A stretch of 26,203 nt of DNA from Bacillota bacterium (GTDB lineage: Bacteria > Bacillota > Clostridia > Lachnospirales > Lachnospiraceae), in the NCBI GenBank assembly GCA_023415475.1, contig JAEZKL010000061.1, positions 1 to 26,203 of the forward strand, read 5' to 3'. Position 1 is the stretch's first letter. Every line of letters starts with the position of its first letter. The notes under the pieces are model-generated. The model made no database searches. It was not told the DNA's origin and saw only the letters and a list, made by a program, of their open reading frames with translations. Shown here piece by piece: positions 1 through 6,624 of the stretch. The position numbers and the translations under genes are program-made.

Positions 1-305
1 CCAGTCAGATAAACGTTAGCCTTGATTAATCATTTCTGATCAATCGTACAACCAAATGGTTGTTCAAGCAATCCTGTTATCTTTACTGTTTTTGTGGTTG
101 TATCTGTTTCCAGATACGGTTCGTTGACATGTCATTATGACATATCATAATGAAAATCTATTTTTCGAAGTCCATAGTGGATAAAGTTCCTACGGAACTC
201 TTCGAGTTTTTTAGAATTTTCAGGGTTGTTTCACTGTTCAATTATCAAGGTTCATTGTGTGTTATTGGCTTGAACTTTTTAGTGTTTCTTGTCTCACCAG
301 CAACT
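1..305 (-). promoter_or_regulatory. Probable rRNA operon leader (16S gene expected left of the window)
   Basis: Read on the minus strand, this stretch follows a strong promoter (311-339) and contains a boxA-like antitermination segment at about 229-254 (TGAACCTTGATAATTGAAC). This resembles the segment found in Firmicute rRNA leaders a short distance before 16S. It also has several small palindromes: AGTTCC/GGAACT at 186-199, ATGTCAT/ATGACAT near 128-142, and CAACC/GGTTG around 50-65. No 16S sequence is visible, so the mature RNA would begin beyond position 1. That an rRNA operon follows is inferred from the promoter plus the boxA-like signal; a tRNA operon leader is the alternative. Confidence 0.55.
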
Positions 306-310
306 TTTAT

Positions 311-339
311 AGTTTAACACATCCGCTTTATTATGTCAA
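311..339 (-). promoter_or_regulatory. Strong sigma-A-type promoter driving the leftward leader
   Basis: On the minus strand there is a perfect -35 TTGACA (339-334), a 17-base spacer and a -10 TAAACT (316-311). A second perfect TTGACA lies upstream at 434-429, but its matching -10 (AAAAAT at 411-406) is poor. Two closely spaced promoters are typical of rRNA operons. The upstream sequence is rich in A/T tracts that could act as UP elements. Confidence 0.65.
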
Positions 340-482
340 CCACTTTTTTAATTTCTTTATTTTATATCTTTCAATCGTGGTTGCCGTTCTTCAGCGGCGA
401 AGTTCATTTTTCAATCTAAATCGCAAAATGTCAACAGCTTTTTATAACTTTTTTATTGCCATTTTATACCACCCTGTTTACA

Positions 483-578
483 GGTATTATTCGCATGTGC
501 GCGTCCTCATATGGAAAAGTGTTGGCAGAAAGCCAACCCGGGCATCGGGTATTATTCGCAAGTGCACTTCTGCATATG
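483..578. repeat. Two diverged 31-base repeats flanking small hairpins
   Basis: GGTATTATTCGCA occurs at 483 and again at 548. The surrounding 31-base units (483-513 and 548-578) match at 26 of 31 positions and both end in CATATG. Between them are the hairpins GTTGGC/GCCAAC (521-537) and ACCCG/CGGGT (536-550). It may be a dispersed intergenic repeat. There is no credible coding potential here; a plus-strand reading frame at 257-592 crosses the rRNA promoter and has no ribosome binding site. Confidence 0.6.
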
Positions 579-611
579 CGCAACTAGGCTAATGGGGTGT
601 GTATAGAAATA

Positions 612-644
612 GCCGCTCGCCAAGTATAGTCTTGGCAAAACGGC
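612..644 (-). terminator. Hairpin downstream of eda, possible terminator
   Basis: GCCAAG (619-624) pairs with CTTGGC (631-636), with an outer GCCG/CGGC pair. On the minus strand it is followed by a modest T-rich run (TATTTCTAT). It lies about 85 bases past the eda stop. The T tract is weak, so termination is likely but not certain. Confidence 0.4.
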
Positions 645-729
645 CATTATATATTCACAATTTTCTAAAACAGATAGCTTATTTTACTGTATTGCCGGGG
701 CTTTGATGCTTAAAAGCAGTTACCTATCC

Positions 730-1689
730 TTATTTCTGCAATAGATGAACCGCAAATCCACCAAAGTCAGCATTCAGATAAACTGCTACCAGCTTGTCGT
801 TCTTATATTTCTTACTTTCCTCGTTAAAGGTGAAGCCCCTTTGCTCCAGATGGAAGATTGCACGGTCAATATAGTTTGTCATAATCGCTATGTGACCATT
901 CTTACCGAGATAAGGTGTCTTCATAAGCTCAATTGCAGTGCCCATAAAGATGGAGCTGTTTCCGTCATTCTTAGCGAAGCCGAAAGCACCGCCAAATAAG
1001 TCAGCTACCGAATTCGCTTCTGTCTCATTCGACATATTGATTCCAACATGACGAATCTCAAAGCCCAGCATCACTGAAACTGCCTGTTTGGTAAGCGCGG
1101 TAATCTTATCAAAATCTCCTGCCTTTACCAGATCATCACTAACCATCCAGCTGCCGCCGCAGGCAATAATCTTAGGGAAATCCAGATAATTGGTCAGATT
1201 CTTCTCATTAATTCCACCGGTAGGCATAAATTTTATATTAACGTAAGGCGCAGCCATTGCTTTAATCATTGCTAATCCACCTGCTGCCTCTGCGGGGAAG
1301 AATTTCACAACATCAAGTCCTAATTCGATCGCAGCTTCAATATCACTGGGAGTAGAGCAACCGGGTGTAACAGGTATATTCTTCTCTACGCAGTAACGAA
1401 CTACCTTCGGATTTAGTCCGGGACTTACAATAAAGGTAGCTCCGGCAGCAATTGCCTTATCTACCTGCTCAATCGTCAGTACAGTTCCTGCGCCGATTAA
1501 CATCTCAGGATAAGCCTGTCTCATCAAACGGATTGATTCCTCCGCTGCTGCTGTACGGAAGGTCACCTCTGCACACGGAAGACCTCCTTCGACTAAGGCC
1601 TTCGCCAAAGGAACTGCATCCTTTGCATCATCCAACTTAATTACGGGTACAATACCCATCTTCTGAATCTTACTCAGCATTTCATTCAT
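730..1689 (-). CDS. eda: KDPG/KHG aldolase with C-terminal VOC-like domain
   Basis: Residues 1 to about 205 are a class I aldolase of the Eda family, which splits 2-keto-3-deoxy-6-phosphogluconate (or 4-hydroxy-2-oxoglutarate) into pyruvate plus an aldehyde in the cytoplasm. Visible landmarks are EVTFRT (E41, R45), the GAGTV loop at 67-71, the PGCSTPSD phosphate region at 109-116, and VKFFPAE with the Schiff-base lysine K129. Stand-alone Eda is about 205-215 residues; this protein has 319. The extra 110 residues (from about LGFEIRHVGINMS) resemble a VOC/glyoxalase-fold unit: an FEIRHVGIN strand, a helix, and a final GGFAVHLL strand. The ribosome binding site is AAAGGAGA before ATG. The gene is last in the DUF5711-cvpA-eda run, 44 bases after cvpA. 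The aldolase call is firm; the role of the extension is unknown. Confidence 0.9.
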   Translation of the reverse strand: MNEMLSKIQKMGIVPVIKLDDAKDAVPLAKALVEGGLPCAEVTFRTAAAEESIRLMRQAYPEMLIGAGTVLTIEQVDKAIAAGATFIVSPGLNPKVVRYCVEKNIPVTPGCSTPSDIEAAIELGLDVVKFFPAEAAGGLAMIKAMAAPYVNIKFMPTGGINEKNLTNYLDFPKIIACGGSWMVSDDLVKAGDFDKITALTKQAVSVMLGFEIRHVGINMSNETEANSVADLFGGAFGFAKNDGNSSIFMGTAIELMKTPYLGKNGHIAIMTNYIDRAIFHLEQRGFTFNEESKKYKNDKLVAVYLNADFGGFAVHLLQK

Positions 1690-1733
1690 CTTTCTGTCTC
1701 CTTTAGTATTTATGTTTATGTATTATGTAAAAA

Positions 1734-2429
1734 CTAGAAAATTATCTTGGTGGCGCCGGTTATGAATTTCAGCAATACATTATTATTATAAATTAAGCTT
1801 AGCACTTCATTCTCGCCTACCAGTTTCAGCACTGACTGACCAAAGGCGGTACCTCCAAAGACATTCAGCAGGATAAAGAACAACCATACCAAAATTAATC
1901 CATGAACCAGCCCAGCCAGAAGACCGGCCGTCTTATTTACTTGATTCAGCAAAGGCAGCTTACTAATCAGATCTAACGCCATGAATATTACCCATAATAG
2001 AAGCAGAATGGCAATAAAGGTCGCAATGAACGATAAGGAGTTGATTATGACCCCGGTAAGATACCTACTGACATATTGCTTAAAGCCTGTAATTGCCATT
2101 TCTTTATAGCTCTCTACCGTATTATTCTTAAGCAATCCTTCCTTTATCGACTTTGGTACGGAAAGGCCTTCGATTGCTTCGGGCTGCTCCTCCTCTATGA
2201 CCTCTTCGTCTCCGAAAGGTAATAGCTTCTCAACCTTAGTAACCATACCATTGTAAAACTTCTCATTATTTATCATATAATTCTTCACCATCGGACTGAT
2301 CCATATCGTAAGGATAAGAGCCAGAATCAAAGACACAAGAGAGAATACTGTCTTAATAAAGCCAACCTTCATTCCGATAATAGCATTACCCAAAAGAATG
2401 AGCAATACCACAACTAATAACCAATTCAT
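1734..2429 (-). CDS. CvpA-family membrane protein
   Basis: This 231-residue integral membrane protein has four predicted helices at about 3-20, 25-47, 125-152 and 168-190. The N-terminal pattern of helix, then GMKVGFIKTVFSLVS, then helix is characteristic of the CvpA/colicin V production family. A charged loop (residues 50-120, rich in Glu near 75-87) separates the two helical pairs and makes it longer than the classic ~160-residue protein. Its biochemical role is not established; family members have been linked to envelope stress and division. Ribosome binding site GGGAGG. It follows the DUF5711-like gene by 50 bases and precedes eda by 44, so co-transcription is likely. Confidence 0.8.
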   Translation of the reverse strand: MNWLLVVVLLILLGNAIIGMKVGFIKTVFSLVSLILALILTIWISPMVKNYMINNEKFYNGMVTKVEKLLPFGDEEVIEEEQPEAIEGLSVPKSIKEGLLKNNTVESYKEMAITGFKQYVSRYLTGVIINSLSFIATFIAILLLLWVIFMALDLISKLPLLNQVNKTAGLLAGLVHGLILVWLFFILLNVFGGTAFGQSVLKLVGENEVLSLIYNNNVLLKFITGATKIIF

Positions 2430-2479
2430 ATATTCCTCCCTTTTATTATTTTCCTAAACCTGTTATGAATGGATCTTGT

Positions 2480-3652
2480 CTATTCCACAAGGCTAATCTG
2501 CGCAATCTCTTTATCACTCACATAATAATATTGATCTAGATCATTGATGGGATACAGTGCCACGATATTACTGTCAAAGGTATGGCTAAATTTCACGGTA
2601 CCGTTCATCTTCATCACAATGCAGGATACGTTATCATACATGATAATCTCTTCCCCTTCCAGGTTGATTTCTCTGTAGTCAAAATCCAGCTTTTTATCGA
2701 GGACCTTATCTCCCTTCAGATTATAGATAACAAGTTCGCTATAACCGGCTTCACCCGCATCTAAAACCACTCCCACATATTTATCGCTATGTAAGATGCT
2801 TTCTATCTTGTTCTCAAAGCTTATCTCTTTGATCACCTTCGGCATCTCGGAATATTCTATTAGCATGAAGCCGTTTTCCTTAAACACACATGCTGTATCG
2901 TTATTACTAAAGAATACTCTCGGTGCAATGATGCCCTCAAACTTAAACCCCCCAACCAAATTGTCGATCCAGTTCTGACCCACCTCACCAAAATTATAAA
3001 AGCTGGCGATCCCCGTCATCTCACCGGTATTGACCGTTAGGTAACTGGTAATCAGCTTTAAACCATCATCCGAGATTGAAATATCGATGGGATATCCATC
3101 ATCACTCATACTGGTAACCTTTTCTCCCAATACCGTCCCATCTATATCATACAGAAATATGTAGTTTTGCCCCTCTGCCTCCTGCAAAGCATATACCACG
3201 CCTTGATTTGCAACTTCGACTTTAATAATATTGTAGACTGTTGAGATGCTTCCGGCAATTCCTTTCTCATCAAATATCTGAATTGAGGTTCCGCCCTGAT
3301 CCGCAACAACGGCATAATTACCGCATACATCAGCAATCGGCTGTTTCATCTCATAGGAACCGTTCCATTTCAACTTGCCCTCTTTATCGATGGCTGTGGC
3401 ACCATCCTTACTATACTTTAACACACCGCTGCCATATCGCAGATACTGTGCTCCGTTCTCCACTTGATTATCCATCGTCTTAAGCACTTCAAAACCGTTA
3501 TAGTTTTTATTATACAGATTGTATATATAAATACTGCCTCCGACTAATAATGCAATAATCGCTATTCCTATGACGAGATTACGTCTTCTTTTGATTCTTT
3601 TTTTACGTTCGCCATAGTCTCTGACCGATTGTCCTTCACTGTCTTTAGCCAT
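2480..3652 (-). CDS. Membrane-anchored DUF5711-like beta-propeller protein
   Basis: The protein has 390 residues: a very basic cytoplasmic head (RKKRIKRRR, about 17-25), one transmembrane helix at about 25-45, and a large extracytoplasmic part. The latter is built of repeating beta strands with regularly spaced GxxxxYxxD-type turns (for example DKEGKLKWNGSY, FLYDIDGTVLGE, DDGLKLITSYL), which suggests a WD40/PQQ-like propeller. No catalytic motif is seen. This matches the DUF5711 description in Clostridia as I recall it. Function is unknown; a surface sensing or scaffolding role is only a guess. Ribosome binding site GAGGAG. It is first in the run with cvpA and eda. Confidence 0.7.
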   Translation of the reverse strand: MAKDSEGQSVRDYGERKKRIKRRRNLVIGIAIIALLVGGSIYIYNLYNKNYNGFEVLKTMDNQVENGAQYLRYGSGVLKYSKDGATAIDKEGKLKWNGSYEMKQPIADVCGNYAVVADQGGTSIQIFDEKGIAGSISTVYNIIKVEVANQGVVYALQEAEGQNYIFLYDIDGTVLGEKVTSMSDDGYPIDISISDDGLKLITSYLTVNTGEMTGIASFYNFGEVGQNWIDNLVGGFKFEGIIAPRVFFSNNDTACVFKENGFMLIEYSEMPKVIKEISFENKIESILHSDKYVGVVLDAGEAGYSELVIYNLKGDKVLDKKLDFDYREINLEGEEIIMYDNVSCIVMKMNGTVKFSHTFDSNIVALYPINDLDQYYYVSDKEIAQISLVE

Positions 3653-3683
3653 ACCCTACTCCTCTGTGTTTTACTTTATAGTG

Positions 3684-3712
3684 ATTATAACTCATTTACT
3701 ATTACTTGGCAC
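3684..3712 (-). promoter_or_regulatory. Candidate promoter of the DUF5711-cvpA-eda run
   Basis: On the minus strand there is a -10 TATAAT at 3689-3684 and, 17 bases upstream, GTGCCA (3712-3707), a four-of-six match to TTGACA. It lies about 35 bases before the DUF5711-like start codon. The rest of 3713-3890 shows no gene or clear motif. Confidence 0.45.
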
Positions 3713-3890
3713 GCATTATTTTTACATAAAATATTGAAAATCTGAGACTTGTTCTAACCAGAGCGGATTCCATAGCAATAGATTTCGACCGCATATACGT
3801 GTACCCGCTAAGGCAAGTCATCCCAATGTGAATATCTTCACTCACCGGAGCGCTTCATAAATATAGGATGAATTTCCCTCGAATAAGAAA

Positions 3891-3945
3891 GTGCCGCTAC
3901 TGTATCTCTTTCATGATTATCAAAGAGATTAACATAAAGCGGCAC
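3891..3945 (-). terminator. Long nested-stem terminator of the LysM gene
   Basis: GTGCCGCT (3891-3898) pairs with AGCGGCAC (3938-3945), and inside it ATCTCTTT (3904-3911) pairs with AAAGAGAT (3922-3929). On the minus strand it is followed by TTTCTTATTC, and it lies 50 bases past the LysM gene stop. It resembles the terminator after secF in design. Confidence 0.75.
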
Positions 3946-3994
3946 ATAATATGACGGACAGATCGCTAATGTATATGCTAAGAAACAACCTCCG

Positions 3995-5308
3995 TTATGG
4001 AACGATTAGTTTCTGTCCCACATAGATCAAATCCTTGTTCGTAATATTATTCATTTCCATGATCTTATCAACCTTTGTATAAGTTTTATATAATTTATAA
4101 CTGATAACCGCGAGGGAATCCCCCTCTACTACAATGTAATAGTTTACTTTATTCTCTTCCTTCTCAGAGGCCTTTACTTGTTCCGAGTCGTCATCCTCCT
4201 CATCGGCAAGCTTTTCACCGGAGGTCTTCTCATTATCTTCTTTCTTATCCTCGGTATCCTCCTGTTCTGTGTCCTCGGGCACTGTTTCCTTTTCCAATGG
4301 CTTTACATTACCCGGTACTACCTCAACATCAAGGCTATCCTCCCCCTCCTCGGATTCCGCTAAATCAACAGAGGCTGTTTCTGTATTAGCTCCACTGATA
4401 TCGGAAGCTTGTCCCTCTACAACAGAGGTCTTGGAATCGATTTTCCCTGTCATCCGATCCTCCGCTACGATGGTCTGCACCTCTTCCATATTCCGAGACA
4501 GGTAATTCAAAGTATCCTGCATACTCTTCATTTGATCATAATTATTTAAAATAGCCGCTCCGACTACCAGAACAATCACTGCCAGCAGAGTTCCTGCCGC
4601 ATACATCAGCCTGGTAATTCCCTTACTTTCTTCTTCTACCGGCTTCTTATTTTGCAAGACGGTACGTATCTCTCTGGATACCCTGTCATCGTAATTAGCT
4701 TCTATACTCTGAGACCCCTTATGCTCTATCATATAGGTCTGCATCTCTTCATTCTTCTCGTAATATATGTAATACCCTTCCAACTTAGTCAGGCGGTTAT
4801 TCTCATAGCTATAAAAGCTCTCCTCCTTCTCCAGATTGTCGAAGGTAAATAAGGTCTTATCCTGGCCGGCGAAATTGTCCAGATGGGCCTTGGTAATCTT
4901 ATCCTTATCCTCCAAAAGATACCCTGGTCCACCGATGAACCAGCCAACTATCTCATTCTCTACAAAATACTTCTTAATCTCCTCATATATTCTTCCCCAG
5001 GTTTCATTAGAAAAGATGGTCTCTGCAGATAAATCGATATCACTGACCTCCACAGCACCTGATATAAAAATATTACGGCAATTCTCCAGTCGTATACATT
5101 GCCCAACCAAAACAGCTACCTTACAAACGGAGTAATCCCCTCCGGCCATTTGCTTTATGTAAGTCATGACATAATCTTCCACGTATATCTTTTTATTTGA
5201 ATTGCTTTTTCCTATCTGTCTAACATTCTTTGGCATCTTAAAGGAAGTTTGTACTCTATTCGCCGGATTACCTTCTCCGCTCTCATTGCTGTATATCGTT
5301 TCAATCAC
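3995..5308 (-). CDS. Single-pass membrane protein: degenerate MPN/JAB-like domain plus LysM
   Basis: Residue numbers refer to the longest frame (440 residues from a GTG at 5317). I prefer the GTG at 5308, because AGGAG sits 8 bases before it but abuts the first GTG. Residues about 45-200 have an alpha/beta pattern reminiscent of MPN/JAB domains: an AVLVGQ strand, ISGAVEVS, IVGWFIGGPGYLL (123-135), a helix with H145, TLFTFD, and GYYIYYEKN. The JAMM histidines expected in the HSHP loop are absent (WFIGGPG). A transmembrane helix at 235-257 is followed by an acidic, Glu/Asp-rich stalk (about 285-390) and a C-terminal LysM domain at 392-440 (VVEGDSLAVISYKLY, LIYVGQKLIVP). Predicted topology is N-terminus inside and LysM outside, on peptidoglycan. 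The LysM and membrane helix are firm; the MPN resemblance is inferred. Confidence 0.85.
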   Translation of the reverse strand: MIETIYSNESGEGNPANRVQTSFKMPKNVRQIGKSNSNKKIYVEDYVMTYIKQMAGGDYSVCKVAVLVGQCIRLENCRNIFISGAVEVSDIDLSAETIFSNETWGRIYEEIKKYFVENEIVGWFIGGPGYLLEDKDKITKAHLDNFAGQDKTLFTFDNLEKEESFYSYENNRLTKLEGYYIYYEKNEEMQTYMIEHKGSQSIEANYDDRVSREIRTVLQNKKPVEEESKGITRLMYAAGTLLAVIVLVVGAAILNNYDQMKSMQDTLNYLSRNMEEVQTIVAEDRMTGKIDSKTSVVEGQASDISGANTETASVDLAESEEGEDSLDVEVVPGNVKPLEKETVPEDTEQEDTEDKKEDNEKTSGEKLADEEDDDSEQVKASEKEENKVNYYIVVEGDSLAVISYKLYKTYTKVDKIMEMNNITNKDLIYVGQKLIVP

Positions 5309-5658
5309 ATGGCTCACTCCTATCCGATACTTTTTGTACTGGTCACCCCAAAATATAAATTATCATATCATAGGTTGGACATGCTTTTTGTCGTATCAGG
5401 CTATTATGTAAACATAACTTATCCTCAGAATACCATGTAAAATGTGCAAAACCCCTTTTATTTGATTGTGTTTTTACCTAATCTGCATCTTCTGCGCTCG
5501 AATTAACCGCTATTTTGCCTTCGAGGCTCTATATTCGTTTAATTATTGCGTCTAATATTTTAAGTTTTTGGTAATACTCTATCTAAGCTTGCGGAGACGC
5601 TAGATTCGCCGACAAACATTTTAATTGCTAATTCAAGAACGAAAGGCATGTGTAGTAG
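5309..5658. other. Divergent intergenic region between LysM gene and yyaC
   Basis: About 350 AT-rich bases separate two divergently transcribed genes. Apart from the candidate sporulation promoter at 5550-5578 and AT-rich stretches that probably contain the LysM promoter (GATAAT-like sequence near 5355-5370, minus strand), I see no gene, RNA or strong hairpin. Confidence 0.5.
5550..5578 (+). promoter_or_regulatory. Candidate forespore sigma (F/G-type) promoter of yyaC
   Basis: GTCTA at 5550-5554, an exact 15-base spacer, and GGTAATACT at 5570-5578 fit the Bacillus forespore consensus GYWTA-N15-GGNRANANT with one mismatch in the -35. It is correctly oriented, about 80 bases before the yyaC start. 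A sporulation gene behind such a promoter makes biological sense, but the match is by eye. Confidence 0.45.
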
Positions 5659-6279
5659 ATGAATATCCTATTTAAACCGAAAAGCAATATATCCTATTTT
5701 GATTCTGCAGAGAAAACCACAGCTTATGAAATGGGCAGTACATTGTCTGAGCTGATTAAGGAACAGGTACTACTAAACCGTACGATTATCTTCCTGTGCA
5801 TTGGCTCGGATCGGGCAACCGGAGATTGTCTGGGACCGATTATCGGATATAAATTATCCATACAAGATCAATTTGCACATAAATTCACCTCTCATGAATA
5901 TAAAAAGTACCATAACTATCACGTCTATGGTACTTTAGAAGAACCCGTTCATGCTAAGAATCTGAAGGATACCATTACAATGATTCACCATAATCATGAT
6001 GATGCTTTTGTCATTGCCATTGATGCTTCTTTGGGAAGATCCGATCACATCGGATATATTACGCTGGGTGAGGGTCCACTGAAGCCTGGTGCAGGAGTAG
6101 ATAAGGATCTGCCTGCCGTAGGAGATATCTTTATTACCGGCATCGTGAATTTCTCCGGTATGCTTGACAACATGCTCCTTCAGACCACCAGACTAGGCGT
6201 TGTTATGACGATGGCTGATCAGATCTGCCTTGCAATCAATTACTGTTTCAGTAAGCTGAAGGCTCTGACCGTCTCGTAG
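5659..6279 (+). CDS. yyaC: YyaC-type sporulation protein (putative spore protease fold)
   Basis: This 206-residue protein belongs to the YyaC/DUF1256 family, which is found in endospore formers and related in fold to the germination protease GPR and hydrogenase maturation proteases. Visible family features are IIFLCIGSDRATGDCLGPIIGYKL (about 43-66, the signature GSDRxxGDxLGP), GTLEEPVHAKNL, the VIAIDASLG stretch, and GPLKPGAGVDKDLPAVGD. Length is normal. The start is supported by GAAAGG 11 bases upstream. It is the only plus-strand gene in the first 16 kb and stands alone behind a candidate forespore promoter. The exact substrate in the family is not established to my knowledge. Confidence 0.9.
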   Translation: MNILFKPKSNISYFDSAEKTTAYEMGSTLSELIKEQVLLNRTIIFLCIGSDRATGDCLGPIIGYKLSIQDQFAHKFTSHEYKKYHNYHVYGTLEEPVHAKNLKDTITMIHHNHDDAFVIAIDASLGRSDHIGYITLGEGPLKPGAGVDKDLPAVGDIFITGIVNFSGMLDNMLLQTTRLGVVMTMADQICLAINYCFSKLKALTVS

Positions 6280-6311
6280 CCTTAGGAACCAACAAAAATC
6301 TCAATCGTTAT

Positions 6312-6348
6312 ATTCAGAAGATGTCAGCATCGCTGACATCTTCTGAAT
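6312..6348. repeat. Perfect 17-bp hairpin downstream of yyaC
   Basis: ATTCAGAAGATGTCAGC at 6312-6328 is followed by ATC and its exact reverse complement at 6332-6348. It lies 33 bases past the yyaC stop. No T run follows on the plus strand; on the minus strand a looser T-containing stretch follows. It could act as a terminator or mRNA 3'-end stabiliser for yyaC, or be part of the repeat cluster to its right. Confidence 0.8.
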
Positions 6349-6362
6349 CAAGTATTATAATG

Positions 6363-6455
6363 AGGCTGTATCAAAACAGTAAAACGTCAGTCAAACCGAG
6401 TATGAGGAATACTGTTATCCTCTCCTTGGCTATCAAACATGTTTTGAAACAGCCT
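6363..6455. mobile_element. 93-bp element with 16-bp terminal inverted repeats (MITE-like)
   Basis: AGGCTGTATCAAAACA (6363-6378) is repeated in inverse at 6440-6455 with one mismatch. The end GGCTGTxTCAAAAC resembles ends I recall from IS1182-type elements in Firmicutes. The interior has a further imperfect hairpin (GAGGAATA/TTATCCTC) and no ORF. No obvious target duplication is visible. Confidence 0.5.
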
Positions 6456-6470
6456 TTGAATTCTATCTAT

Positions 6471-6624
6471 TATAATGTAACAGTTCAGCCATAAGCTCGA
6501 TTTCACTTCGCTACATCTCGCTTAGGCAGAACGCCCTACAAATTTCAAAACGAGATTCAAGCGAAAGAAAGCGTTCGCCTGAATCTCATACATGAAATTT
6601 GCATGGCTGAACTGTTACATTATA
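6471..6624. mobile_element. 154-bp element with perfect 22-bp terminal inverted repeats
   Basis: Positions 6471-6492 (TATAATGTAACAGTTCAGCC plus AT) recur as an exact reverse complement at 6603-6624. Nested inside are AAATTTC/GAAATTT (6540-6546 and 6594-6600) and a 13-bp stem GAGATTCA.GCGAA/TTCGC.TGAATCTC (6552-6587). The element has no ORF. Its right end covers the stop codon (6620-6622) of the minus-strand gene beside it. It fits a miniature inverted-repeat element; a very large structured terminator for that gene is the alternative. Confidence 0.6.

Noticed and set aside
257..592. 111-codon plus-strand reading frame
   Set aside because: It runs over the rRNA-type promoters and repeats, has no ribosome binding site, and its translation is low-complexity Phe/Tyr/Leu.
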